Source: Chrysemys picta bellii
Lineage: Eukaryota > Chordata > Testudines > Emydidae
Direction: 5' to 3'
Length of the DNA: 64,000 nucleotides
Assembly (NCBI RefSeq): GCF_011386835.1
Contig: NC_088797.1
Coordinates: forward strand, 91,894,264-91,958,263
Made by a program: the position numbers and the translations under genes. Below the pieces are notes generated by a model. That model made no database searches. It was given only the letters and a program-made list of their open reading frames with translations, and was not told where the DNA came from. Shown one piece after another: positions 1 through 11,819 of this stretch (positions are counted from its first letter, which is position 1; each line of letters opens with the position of its first letter).

Positions 1-3000
1 ACACACACACATTTTATTAAACAATCTTTTGAGTGTGGCAATTACCAAGGTGAACTAATGGCAGAATCACCAATAGATGTTACATGCATCCCAAAGGAGA
101 CCAATGTAGTTAACTGAGTTAAAGACCATCTATAGGGTTTGCATCATGTACTCATGACAGTGAAAAATAGCACCTATTTAATACTGTATGTCCATTATTA
201 GCATTGCAAAAATGATAATGCAATCGGATGAAGTTGATAGAGGTTTGTGAGTCTAGAGGAGAAAAAGAGAGAATTCCAAAGTGTTCTTTTGTTGTGAATC
301 ACAAATGCTAGAGAAGTTGACAGCAAAAAAAGGGGTATTGGGGGACAGACAAATACCTCTTGGATATGTATTTTTTTTATAATATCTCTATACTATATGC
401 ACAGCTCAGTGAATTAATTTACTTCTAATGGTTCACTAAGTTGTGACTACTGTAGAAATTATGGTAGCTCTATTTAAAAATGTTGGTACTGGGTCAAGAG
501 CATATTTGAGTACCATGGAAGTTTTAAATAAGACAAACAAACAAAAGTTGATGTGCTTTCATGTAAATTTTGGATTAAATTTGATTACCTAATTAGGTCC
601 TCAAAATCAATACAATTTTCAGGCTATTTTAAAAGATCATGTATTCTCCTCCCAGACCAAGATGAATGTTGAAACAGGATAGTGCTTCTATGACAGGATG
701 ATTTATTGTGACATTGAAGCAAATACAGGAACATAGGAATTGACAGACTGGATCAGAGTCAAGATACATGTAGTTCAGTATCCTGTCTCCAACAGTGGCC
801 AGCACCAGATGCTTCAGAGAGAAGTGCAACTATCCGACAGTAGACAGTTGAGGAGTCATTTACAACCCATATTAGGTCTCATTCTCATCTCTAATAGAGA
901 TTGATTTAAGCCCTGAAGTATGAGGCTTAATAACCCTTCCACAACATTTTTATTATCTGTATATTCTATATGTCCATATAAATGTCCAAATTGTTTTAGA
1001 ATCTTAAGTTCTTGGCCTCAATGACCTTTGATCATTTTAGAATTTCCCTCCTTTTAATTTCATTGACTGCCCCCTTGTTCTTGTGTTTTGAAACTGGGAG
1101 GACAGATGCTTCCAATCTACCTTCCCGATAGCATTCAATATTATATGTACTTTTGTCTTGTCCCATCTTATTCATCTTCTTTCTAAGGTAAACATTCCTA
1201 ATCTTTTCCATCTCTCCTGCAATAATATGTATAGCAAGGCACACTCAAGGTGAAAATAAAAGCAATGATGAAAAGTTAAGATCTAGGTTCTAAAATGAGC
1301 CCCGTCTGATCTTATAATGATCCAGTAGCCCTTGCGTCTCTGCCAGTTATCTCTAAGGTAAAGAGCCCAGGTTCCCAGTAAACCTCTTCACATATCTCGG
1401 AGCTGGCAGTAAACTCGTTTCTTTCCCCCATATTACCATACAGATTGAGGGAAGGTCTGCTTTACTCTTTTGTATTTTGTTGGGCATCTTATCCCTTTCT
1501 CACTCAAGTTTCTCTTTTTTCTTGCTTTTCACTGATAATTGCCCATTTCCCTCCCTCTCTGGTATGTCTCCTCCCAAGCCTCCCCCTGAGGCTAATCCCT
1601 GCGCTGTAAGAATTCCTGAGATTTATTACAAGTTCCCCTCACATCAAAATTGAACTTAGGTTAAAGAATGACACAAAATTCCACCCCTCCCTTGAGTGGC
1701 TGAAAGCTGAAGGAAAGTGTTTTGTTTCCTCGTATGCGCCTTTCTAGAATTATACCAGCATTCAGACTGATAGACTGTATTTGTGGTAAGGCCATAATGA
1801 CCATTTTGGCAAAAAACAATTGTGCAGGGGCAATACAAGATGTCTTAGAGACTAGGATTTTATTTTTTTATTAGAAAGAGCATTAGGCGGTCATAGGTCA
1901 CATTTTAGATCTGAATTTTGAGATGGGATTGAGTATGGTAAGCGAAGCTCTCTTTATTGGTTTAATGTTTAATAGTACTGTTACAGACCATCATTACACA
2001 AAACTCTGGGCATTTATGGGTGTCATTTTAAAAAAATGCTTGTGATAATTGAATTTTCCACAGTATGTAGATTTATATGTGTAATATGCACGTGCGCACA
2101 CACACACATTGATATTCTTTTTTCTTCAGACACAAAGATGGATCTGTAAGCAAATCAGAATAATAATTTTACTTTCATAAACTTGATCAAAAGCAATCAG
2201 ACAAAATGTGTTTTGGCTGCTGAGTAACAAATCTAAATGTTCTAAATGATGCACTAGGTTGACTCACTATTGACAGCATCATGAAAGCAACAAGCACATT
2301 GTAGAAACATTCCATTAAAGTTTCTTTGTAATAGAAAAGAAAATCTCTCAAACTGACAGCTATTTATTTTCTGATGTCTATGATTTCCATGTCATGTTTT
2401 CTCAGTTTACTAAATCTAGGAGATTTCATTTCTCTTCATTGTGAAGAATCAGATTAGCTTGTTAAAATCCATTTGAATTCAGTGTTCTTTGTGTATCATC
2501 AACAGTGAATGTTCTGGAGCCTTCTTATTGTTGACAATGATTTTGTACATCTTTAAAAAAAGAGCTTGAGCTTCCTAAAATAAGTTAAATATAGGAATGA
2601 CAAGTTTCAGAAATAAATAGTAAGTAACTGAGCAAAAAGCCACTACAAGAAGCTAGTTAATTGCACCATTATTTTCATATAATTTTTAAAATACTTTGTG
2701 TGTGTATAAGTATGTAGTATATTATGTCAAAACAAGACAAATTATGATTGAGTATTGATTACTTGTTAAAGCAACATAAATATAACAAGAACTGAATAAT
2801 AAACTCCATCAACAAAGCCAGCACTGGAGTTTCAGCCTCACCCTGCTGTCAACCCAGATCCATATTGGACAAAGAAAAAAGATGGCCTTTGCAGCCTGAC
2901 CTAAAGGTTAACAAAGCTGGGCTATTACAGGCTGGGAAGACCTGATTTCCAAAAGAATGGGTCCTAGTAGAGACCATCCTACAAGCAGCTTTCTGATTTT

Positions 3001-3083
3001 TAATACCATTGAAGCTGTAGTTCAGACCCCTTCATTGTCGGCAACTGTGGCCATGGTCTCATGAGGAAAGAGGTTGTCTTGTT

Positions 3084-3313
3084 GGGCTTGTCTACATAGT
3101 GAGTTACTGGGTCTCACGCCAGGGTGTAAACCTATAGTGCACAAGGTTCGACACAGTAACTTGCCACATGGACACTGCTATGGTACAGTGAAAGTCTTGG
3201 AGTGCAGTTTGGCATAGCAGTGACCACAGGGGACTTGACTGCATGGCACATTTTTGCACTGTAAATTCACATCTTGACATAAAGCTCAGTAACTGAGGGT
3301 GTAGATAAGTGTG
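3084..3313. mobile_element. Degraded MITE related to the element at 7404-7690
   Basis: It opens with gggcttgtctaca, the same 13 bases that begin the Harbinger-like MITE at 7404. A weaker inverted match (tgtagataagtg) occurs near 3303. The preceding bases are ttg rather than the TTA expected of a Harbinger target site, and the interior does not obviously match. The boundaries and the family are therefore tentative. Confidence 0.35.
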
Positions 3314-3800
3314 TGCCGACAGACAGGGCCGGCTTTAGGCCAATTCCCCCGATTTCCCTGAATCAGGCCCCGCGCCCGTGCCTAAGAGGGCCCCACGCCC
3401 TAAAGAAGAGTGCCTAACTTAGGCGCCTTTTTAATTTTACTCACCCAGCAGTGGTCTGGGTCTTCGGCACCACATCCTTCACCCACTCCGGGCATTTCGA
3501 CAGCGGGTCCTTCAGTGCCGCGTGAAGGACCCGGACCGCCACCGGGTATTCGAATCGGGCCCCGCACTTCCTAAAGCTGGCCCTGCCGACAGATCCCAGT
3601 CATTAGCGGGCAGGATTGAACCAGGGACCTCTGGAGCTTAGTGCGTGACCCTCTACCGCATGAGCTAAAAGCCGACTAACAGCCAACTGTTAGCTAAGGG
3701 TGTAGAGCAGACTCATTTTTATCTCTCTTTAAGTGGTCTCGGTGCCACTAGATGGGACAGAACACCACACCCAGAAGGTGTGTGGTTACACAAGCACTTA
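3310..3800 (-). repeat. tRNA-derived SINE-like repeat, copy 1 (interrupted by a hAT MITE)
   Basis: Read on the minus strand, the segment around 3600-3670 has a pol III A-box-like tagctcatgcggtagagg and a B-box-like ggttcaatcc at tRNA-like spacing. The part at 3680-3800 (tgccactagatgggacagaa and the stretch around it) recurs at 37938-38140, so this is a dispersed repeat and not a tRNA gene. A 262-bp hAT MITE splits it at ccgacaga. It is probably a turtle tRNA-derived SINE; the family name was not verified. Confidence 0.6.
3324..3585. mobile_element. hAT-type MITE with 8-bp target-site duplication
   Basis: The terminal inverted repeats are cagggccggctttagg and cctaaagctggccctg, 15 of 16 bases complementary. 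Perfect 8-bp duplications ccgacaga flank it at 3316-3323 and 3586-3593. CAG...CTG ends with an 8-bp duplication are diagnostic of the hAT superfamily. It has no coding capacity. The ends match the MITEs at 22461, 52456 and 63447, but the interior differs. Confidence 0.85.
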
Positions 3801-4291
3801 GTGTAGGTCACAGGTCAACTTATATTAATGATTACATTTTTAAAGATAAAAATTTTCTGTGGCCTGCTGAGTATGTAACAAGTCTTTGAACAGATTACAG
3901 TTAAACTAAATGCTACATCCTGGAATTTGTACATGAAACAGAACAATTAGTTTTTATGGGTTTTAACAAGAATTTGATCAAGGGTCAAAACTAGCTATTT
4001 CTGCCAGAAAACATGGTGTTTCATGATGAAATACAAGGAAGGAAAAAAATCACAAATGTTCATGTTTCCCAAAGGTACATGAAATGGATCCATAGTCTTT
4101 GCTTTAACACACCCTCCATTCCCCCAAAAGCTGACAAACAAAAGGCAAAACTGACTAATGCTTGACTTTTCACAGACCAGGGGAAGAGTGATATTTTTAA
4201 TTTGTTTCACAGCAGAGCTCTAATCATACATAGTAGTAAGATATCATGTAAAATGCAAATATTTGGCTCACTATTTTATCTTTCCCTGCAG

Positions 4292-4420
4292 ACCTCAACT
4301 GCCACTGTTAATGTGGTGGTGACAGATGTAAATGACAATGGACCAGTCTTTGATCCCTTTCTACCTAAAAATCTATCTGTACAAGAAGAGGAAGTGAATG
4401 CTTTTGTTGGGCAAGTGAGG
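4292..4420 (+). CDS. PCDH15: Protocadherin-15-like exon (end of one cadherin repeat, start of the next)
   Basis: This 129-bp exon encodes 43 residues, from [10 protein letters not shown] through NAFVGQVR. It is phase 0 at both ends, with acceptor ccctgcag and a consensus donor gtaagt at 4421. The calcium-linker motif DVNDNGPVF marks the junction of two extracellular cadherin (EC) repeats; by my recollection of PCDH15 this is EC6/EC7. PCDH15 is a single-pass cadherin that pairs with cadherin-23 to form the stereocilia tip link. The identification rests on recalled similarity of the residues here and in the exons at 47117 and 48119, which read on in frame. No frame damage is visible. Another long cadherin is the main alternative. 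Confidence 0.85.
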
Positions 4421-4586
4421 GTAAGTTAATCACGGTGTGCTTGAAGATCACAGTAAAAATGTTAGAGACTATGAAGCATAGAATTATTTTAGTTTAGAAG
4501 TTAAATAGTCGGCAGTATAAATATACTGTGCTTTTTGTCTTTAAGTAGAAAAGCTTACAAATTTTGCTTTACTTGTTTTAATTTAA

Positions 4587-4844
4587 CAAAAAGAACGAGG
4601 AGTACTTGTGGCACTTTAGAGATTAACAAATTAAGGTAGTCTCGTTAGAGCTGGTATGGCAACACCCATTTTTTCCTGTTCTCTGTGTATATATATCTTC
4701 CTACTGTGTTTTCCACTGCATGCATCCAATGAAGTGGGTTTTAGCCCACGAAAGCTTATGACCGAATAAATTTGTCTCTAAAGTGCCACAAGTACTCCCC
4801 GTTCTTTTTGCTGATACAGACTAACACGGCTACCACTCTGAAAC
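4587..4844. repeat. PLE pseudo-LTR fold-back fragment
   Basis: The left half (agtacttgtggcact...) and right half (gtgccacaagtact) are inverted copies of the same unit. It ends in ctaacacggctaccactctg, the terminal motif shared with the PLE at 15259-20866. The flanks tacttgttttaattta and acttgttaattta look like a target-site duplication with a 2-bp indel. The hammerhead-like core is mutated (ccaatga) although a GAAA follows the stem. It is non-coding. Confidence 0.7.
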
Positions 4845-6687
4845 TTGTTAATTTAGTTTTCTTTATTTTTAATTCTGCTATGAGCTGAAGGGAATTATTT
4901 ATTTATACAGCATTTAAAATAAATTTGTGTATTTTCAGAAACATCTTTTAGTAATGTCTCATCATGATGCACTTACATATCATGCCATACTGTATACATT
5001 TTCATACTTATTTCTTTATTTTATGGACATTTGCCAATGTTCATATTTGTATAATTCACTATGAATAGTTAATCAGTATTAGCCCCAAAGTCTTATTGAA
5101 AATGTGGTGACCCATTTCCACTGAGAAGGTATGGAGTAAATTTTTTTATTAAATGATAACTTTGGAGCTTCCAATTCAGTTCTGTAGTGAAACTAGAAGC
5201 AAGAGCAACTTGAAACTAACCAGGCTACCACTGTTAACGAGAAACCTTAATGTTAATGGAATTGAATATCGTCGCAAGACCACAGTCTCCTGCTGCTATA
5301 ACAGTTAATTTCTATTCTACCAAATGATTGATGTTTCACATACACAAATTGCTAAGATTAGTGAGGGGGAAAAAAGCAATTAGAAATCTTTTAATTTGAT
5401 CTAAATAAATTGTGTTGATGTTGTAAAATTAGTGTTTGAGTCCTGCTTACATTTGGAATCTTTAGTAGTAGTAATTTTAAGCTGTTTATTTTTTTTATAA
5501 TATTTTGTCACTCATTGGGACATGCTGCCAAATGAAGAATTTGTCACTCAAAATATTTTGTTATTTTGTGTTGTTTTCTTGGCAGTGCCCCAAGTGTCAG
5601 CAAGCTGGGGTATGTGGGTCAGGCTTTTGAACTAATGGACAGGAGTTAACACAATTTAAGAAAGAAAATCAAATCAAATCATGTTTTACTTTTACATCAC
5701 TTCTTCTAAAACAATACCCAGCAAAACTCCTCTGCTCTTATGTGTCTTTGTTTTGGACAGTACATATGCCTGTATTTTAGGTGAAGGCTGCTATTGTCTG
5801 TTTTCTGGTTCCATAAAAGAGCACAATAGTTTCTTAAAGCTATGTTAAATGAAGGGCAGTGCTTCCGCCCACTAGTTTCAATGATATTTCACACAATCCA
5901 CAATACTATTTATTTTTCTACATCCTGATAAGGAAGTAAATGTAAAGCTCCCAACCAGAACTGAACTTTTAATATTATGACTGGTTGCCAAGAAGATGAT
6001 ACTCATATGACTGGCAGACTGATTTTCTTTTTAATTATCTTAATCCTGCAAGTAAACCTTTCTCCCCTTGCCCCCCCCATAGGAGATGAAAGGGTTTTTA
6101 GTGAAAGCTCCTTCCCAAGTTTATAAATAACTGGCGCATCATTTCTAAGAAAAATCTGACAATGTTAAAATTATAATAAGAGACTATAAAAAGTTGCTAC
6201 CTCCCGTGATTTCAGTACGATTCTAATTCATTTTAATCTTGATCTCAAAGCCCTCACTTCTGAGATAAGGTTCTAATAAATTTTACTTTGTTTCATCCAG
6301 TCCACAGATAAGGGATATAAGCAGGCATGGGAGAAATAACAGCCGTCACAAGAAAGGGGCAGAGGGGTAGAAAATACTGAATGAGGGGTAGAAGAGAGGG
6401 GATAGAACACAAAATGCCAGATGGAGGAACAGTTTGAAGCCTCAGTAGAGAGCTAGATAAAGTTTTCTGGAATGCTAGGGTAGAGCTAGTGAGCCAGGAT
6501 ACTGCTGGTCTTCATGCTGTATCGATGTGGGTTTGACTAGTTGTGATTCCTGTCAGATTGCTGCTGTTCTGCATGTATGAGAGAGGAAGAGGGTTGGCTT
6601 TTATCTGTACAAGTAAGATTTTGTGTACACCAAGAAAATTTGCTCCCTATAGTTAGTAATGAGGGTGGGGCCAGCCCTTGTAAATAA

Positions 6688-7152
6688 GGTTACCATATTT
6701 CAGGTTCACTGCGAAGGGGAGGGGGCGAGGGAGAAGGGGGAGCTGAAGGACGGGTACAATTGGGGAGGTTGGAGGGGGTATCTGCAGCGGGGTACTCACT
6801 GGAGATTGGGGGCAGTATTATTCCATGTCACAGTGGCATGGTGGCTGGCACAAGCCCAGGATACAGTGCCGGTCATCAGTCAGTCCCTCTCTATGGGACT
6901 CCTCTCTGCAGGGTTGGGAGCCAGGGCCTGCGTGGGTATGATTCAGCAGCTGTGGCTGCAGGGGAATGGACCAATTGGCTGCCAATGCCAGAGAGGGAAT
7001 CCAGTCAGGAAGTGGACCAATCGGGGCTCTCTGAGCTGCAGCATCTTTGAAAATATCCCAGACATTGCCTGTTGTTTGAAAAATCTGCCTGGACAGAGGA
7101 TGGAGGCTCAAAAAAGAGGCAATGACCAGGAAAACCTAGCTGCATGGTAGCC
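6688..7152. mobile_element. Probable MITE with short terminal inverted repeats
   Basis: It starts ggttaccatattt and ends gcatggtagcc, an imperfect inverted repeat. The interior is GC-rich and gives overlapping open frames on both strands (one of 163 codons at 6659-7150) with no recognisable protein motif. I treat those frames as chance. No convincing target duplication was found, so the superfamily is not assigned. Confidence 0.45.
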
Positions 7153-7403
7153 ATACTTGCAAATAGCTCCTCAAAAGGAGAAAGTGTTATGGAGAATGTA
7201 TTCCTGCTTTAAAAAATAAAGCTTAGCAAAGATTCTGGTGACTGATTACAGGGAGCTCACATTTAATTTATTTATTCAAGAAGCTACATCATGGTTGCAA
7301 GGTTAAATCAAATCTTGGCTGCAGGGGTACACAAGGATATTCCCCGTGTCTCTTTTTCATATGCACACAAACCAACCAGCAGATGGGAAACTAAATTTAC
7401 TTA

Positions 7404-7690
7404 GGGCTTGTCTACACAAACAATTTGTTTGCAGCAAGTGGGGATGTGACTCTATCCCGCACTAGCCTGCAAAGGAGTAACTGTCCATCTGGACCCTGCT
7501 GAAGCTCATTGACAGTAAGTTAATGTGCTTTCATCTAATAGTCTTTCAAGAAGGAATAGATCAAAGTGTATTAACAAACTGTTAATGCACATCAGCAGCA
7601 TCCATGTGGATATTGAGTCCTCGTCAGGCTAGTGTAGTGTAGATTCACACCACAGCTTACTGAGAACCAGTTGTTCATGTAGACAAGACC
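7404..7690. mobile_element. Harbinger-type MITE with TTA target duplication
   Basis: The termini are gggcttgtctaca and tgtagacaagacc, 12 of 13 bases complementary. TTA flanks both sides (7401-7403 and 7691-7693). A 3-bp TTA duplication is typical of PIF/Harbinger transposons. There is no coding capacity at 287 bp. A related, more decayed copy appears to start at 3084. Confidence 0.65.
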
Positions 7691-8348
7691 TTAGATTGTA
7701 AATTGGCAGATTCTTCAACTTAATCCTCCTATTCAGGGACAACCTGAACCCTCCATCCCCATGCCTGATATGAGTCTGCAGCCACTCACTCTTTCCATCT
7801 TATTTAAAAAAACAAAACACAAAAAACTAACTTTACTGACACTACTTCTAACTTAGGCCCTGGACAGAGCATCCCAGGTGATTGTGCACCTGCCTATGGT
7901 GCCTATCACACATCCCCCCCATGTCCTGTTTGTCCTTTTGCTCTGACCCCCTCACCTTCTCTTTTTCCTTTCATATTAAACAATTTCTTTTTAACACAGC
8001 TTTTAAGAAGACTTTTTTTTTTTCAGAAGTGAGATGTCTGTTTCTCCTTAACATTAACCATAATGGTGAGAACACTGATAACTAGAGCAGGGATTTTTCT
8101 GTCAGGTTGATTTTCTGATGGAAAATGCAGTTTCTGCAAAACTGAAAATTTCTGCAGGAAAATACTGATTTTTGCAAAAAAGATTTTTTGTTGAAGTGAC
8201 CCAAAATGTTTAATTTGGAATTAGTTCAATGAAGTATTAAACTGCATTGCCTTATCAACTTATTGCAGTATGGGAGTTGGGAATATGGGAGTTGTAGTTC
8301 AGGCCACCATTCTTTCCTATATGCTGAGCTCCCTGGAGGACTACATTT

Positions 8349-8411
8349 CCCATAATGCAACACTCAGCATTGCATGTCATGTGAGTTGCATCACTCTGGT
8401 TGCATTATGGG
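8349..8411. repeat. Inverted repeat carrying cccataatgcaac
   Basis: cccataatgcaac at 8349-8361 is a perfect 13-bp inverted match to gttgcattatggg at 8399-8411. The left arm sits in ggactacatttcccataatg, which resembles the ACTACAATTCCC-type motif bound by ZNF143/THAP11. Probably part of an old MITE; a regulatory role is only inference. Confidence 0.4.
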
Positions 8412-8477
8412 AGATAAAGTTTGGCTAGGGAAACTGGCTCACCAGAAAGAATGAGAACATTAGACTCCTGAACTCCT

Positions 8478-8660
8478 GGGGGGAGGGATAGCTCAGTGGT
8501 TTGAGCATCGGCTTGCTAGACCTAGGGTTGTGAGTTCAATCCTTAAGGGGGGCACTTAGGGAACTGGAGTAAAAATCTGTCTGGGGATTGGTCCTGCTTT
8601 GAGCGGGGGGTTGGACTAGATGATCTCTTGAGGTCCCTGCCAACCCTGATATTCTATGAC
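8478..8660 (+). repeat. Tortoise-type Pol III SINE (tRNA head, CR1-like tail)
   Basis: The head contains an A-box-like tagctcagtggttt and a B-box-like gagttcaatcc. It is followed by a linker and then a tail ttggactagatgatctcttg...tgatattctatga, which is the 3' tail of CR1 LINEs. This composite is characteristic of the turtle Pol III/SINE family mobilised by CR1, and it is one of the main reasons for the turtle assignment. I see no clear target duplication. Confidence 0.85.
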
Positions 8661-11446
8661 TAACTATACTCCCATATGGCAATAAGCCACAATGGGAAAA
8701 TGCAGCATAATGTTGAAATGACTCATAAGAAAGCATTTCCCGTCATTTCAGCTTACATATTTAAATTTGTGGAATGTTCATCAAAAATGTTAAAACAATA
8801 CATTTCAAGATTTCCAAATATATATTTGTAACTTCTATTCTGTAAAAAAAATTCAGCTTTTCATCCCAAATTGCAATGGTAACAAATGTTGAAATGATGG
8901 AATTTCCCACACAATGTAAATTCTGAATTTTACTTGGTTGTATTGGAATGCTTCCCTACTGCTTCTGTGGTCCCATATTGTTACACTATCATTGGTCCAT
9001 AATTCTCTCCCCACTCTGGAGCATGATGCATCCATGATGGAAAATGTGGAGAGAGGAACTGATGGGCCAGTATGAGATCATAATAGCACTAGAGGAACAT
9101 TATCAATAGAAGTGAGAATAGTAGCATCTGAGGAGTAATACATGTGCTTTCAGCATCACTGTTAGTATCAGAGTCATGGGAGCTCATAGTGTGCCTAAGG
9201 TGTACTTAAAAGTTTGCTAATGAGGCCTGGAGCATATAGGCCGAGATTTTTTAAGTTATTTAGCCGTTGCTCTGTTTAGTGTTACAAGTCTCATTTTCAA
9301 AATTTAGGCACTTTTGAAAATGAGATTTAGGCTCCCAAGTCATGTAGGCCTTGCAATGCTGAGAGGAGCAATACATAAATACCTTTAAAAAACTTGGGTT
9401 TTATTGCCTACGGACCCTTAGAATTTTCCTTTATTTTCCACTCTCACTTCTCAATGGTCTGGCAGACAAGTCAAATATGCATTTAATTTAATTGTAGTAG
9501 GGTATATCAAGGAAGAGAATACCAAACATAAAAATGATATTTGTTGAGGATTAACAAATCTATAAGGTTGTGACAAGGTATATAGGTCCTCCTTAAATTC
9601 CAGCATATAAGGGATTACAAATAGAACCAAGTTCCCTGCCCATTATCTGAGTGATCTGGGGTGGGGATATAAAAGAAAAGAAAAGCTGTTGTAAGGAAGG
9701 TTTCCTAAAAGGATAAGGACATGCCCTCTCCTCTGAGCCCTCTCCCAGATTGCTGAAAGCTGGAAAGGCCTTTTTTGGCAGTTACCAAGTCTTCTGTGTT
9801 ACTTTGATTATGGGTTGGAATTTACTTTGTTAATCAATCTGGCCCTGAGGAAAGGGAGTTGAGTTGGAGTTTGGCCTTTATCTCCTCAGCTGGTGGATCT
9901 GCCCATCGGCTTCCAAAGGTGTGTATGCATATATTCTACCTTTTTATTAAATTTTGGTAAGCATGATGTTAATAATACAGTACATTAAGAACATCATAAG
10001 TGGACTTCGGATTATCTTACTGCAGGGTGTTTTTAAAGGGAGGGAAGATGTAGGGAAACCTCAGAGAAGGAAGGTACAATGGGAGTTGGGAGAGATACCA
10101 GTGAGTTAGGGGTAAACTTTCTGTTTTCTCTTTAGTTAGTTTTTATGGTTTTGTTATGAAACACATGACACAAATAGTACTGAAAACTACAATATATTAT
10201 TTGTTATTCTTGTGAATCACAAGAAGGGATTGTGCTAATGGACGATATTTTGGGATAACTCAGAGCGGAGAGGCATTTTGGATAAAAACAAAAAATTCTA
10301 ATGCTTATCTGCATATATTTGGGTAATTAAGCGTGATTAAATTCATCTTGTTCTTTAGTATGATTTCTGTACTGTTTTTACTGACTGAGTCAGAAATATC
10401 CGTAGAATAGCATTTTATATTGTATTTCTGCTTTCAGAGCTAGCCACACCCAGGAAGCGCAGAACAAGGGGTAAAACATAAATATAGTATATAATATTTT
10501 CCTTTTCCTATTTAGAATCTCAGCCTGAATTCAGGTTTGGTTTGGTTAGAGGTTTTAGTTGGCTCTTACTTTATCTGATCTTGTTCATTCTTTCCTAATA
10601 AGAAAAAAGTATACTAGTAGAACATGTCCTGAATCTAGCAGGAAAATATGAAATCCAGAGCAAATTTTGCTTGACTATACATTGCACTGTTTCTTATGAA
10701 TTTTTCCTTAAACCTGATAGGAAGAATCCCATCAATCATAAGTCAGTGATGGAGTTTCAGTGACACTGAAAATATGCACAGTAGAGAATTCAAAAGGCAT
10801 TTAAGACATCTTAGATAAAAGGGAGACATGAGAAATAAGACAAATCCACTGCATGTCACCTCCAATGTCAGTTCAAATCCATCCTTTATAATCATGTGCC
10901 CAGCAGCAACACAGTCACAAGACAATAGAATAGTAGAACTATTAAGACAGGACTGTATTAACCCAAAGACCCGCAAGACAAGGAAGATAAAGGAAAGGAG
11001 AGAGGAGGGAAACATGAACTTTTCTCCCTGACCCCATTTCATGAAATATGGATTATTCAGTAAAAAGTATATTCGTTATTGGGTGGTATGTGGTTTTTTT
11101 TAGTGAGTTTAACTAGTTATTTAGGATTTCTTTATCTTAAGAAAACAAAATTGATATTATCCAATAGAAAAACTGCTTCTTTGGACTAGATTTCTCTTAA
11201 CTTCCAATTATATTACTCATTCACGAAGTCTGATTTAATGCAAATTGCACTTCAGGTTGTGTAGACTGCTTCAGCAAAGCTTTATCTAGGGCTATACGGA
11301 CACAAACAGGACATGAATTTAGGCACTAATCGCTATAGGAACTGGGTTCTTCGCCACACTGCTCTGCTGCAAAAGTACTCAAGCCGAGATGCCGTTCCTT
11401 AGAAAAATAACTCAGTGAGCTTTTGTCAGCACTGTCATAGCTTAAA

Positions 11447-11525
11447 TTTGTCACATTGAAGTAAAAGATCAGTGATTTCAAGGGCTCCTTGAGGACCCCT
11501 TCCTCTTTTGCTTCAATGTGACAAA
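11447..11525. other. Long hairpin, 22-bp stem with 35-nt loop
   Basis: tttgtcacattgaagtaaaa (11447 onward) pairs with ttttgcttcaatgtgacaaa (to 11525). All 22 positions pair in RNA with one G-U wobble. The loop at 11469-11503 contains a smaller potential helix (tcaagg/ccttga). No flanking duplication was found. It could be a decayed MITE, a conserved element or a small-RNA precursor; nothing in the sequence decides which. Confidence 0.5.
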
Positions 11526-11819
11526 GCAATATTTTGTAAATGTTAGTTTTTCTCAATAAATATGCTTACATGGTTGCTGTTTTTTCTCATCTTAAACTAT
11601 GGACGTGACATTTCAAAGCAGTAATAAGTATCTTATTATCTTTAAAATCCATGTTGTGGTTTTTTTTAGGTGCCCATACGGTACAATAATCCTCAAATAA
11701 TAAAATCAATTCACTTTTAGCTTCGATAAAACTATAAGACGGAACATGTCATCGCAACCGCAGCTCCCTATCTTAGCCATTAGTGTAATTTCTAAAACAT
11801 ACAGAATCTGAAATATTCA

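Larger units (their letters stand above)
1..4291 (+). other. PCDH15: Intron of the cadherin gene, upstream part (enters from outside the window)
   Basis: AT-rich non-coding DNA ending in a clear acceptor: a pyrimidine tract followed by ccctgcag at 4284-4291. I see no exon here; the short open frames have no cadherin character. Recognisable content is a degraded MITE (about 3084-3313) and a tRNA-like SINE split by a hAT MITE (3310-3800). Positions 1-3080 hold nothing I can name beyond short CA runs near 1 and 2098. Confidence 0.7.

Noticed and set aside
3600..3672. Possible tRNA gene on the minus strand (A- and B-box-like motifs)
   Set aside because: The same flanking sequence recurs at 37938-38140, so it is a SINE-like repeat; the cloverleaf is not intact by eye.
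6659..7150. Open frame of 163 codons on the plus strand, with overlapping frames in both directions
   Set aside because: GC-rich repeat interior (MITE at 6688-7152); no motif, and frames overlap on both strands, as expected from base composition.
9590..9990. Possible old repeat or LTR with a TATA-like stretch near 9668
   Set aside because: No boundaries, duplication or second copy in the window, so not listed as a feature.
11447..11525. Calling the hairpin a miRNA gene
   Set aside because: The loop is long for a canonical precursor and no expression or conservation can be seen; kept only as a hairpin.
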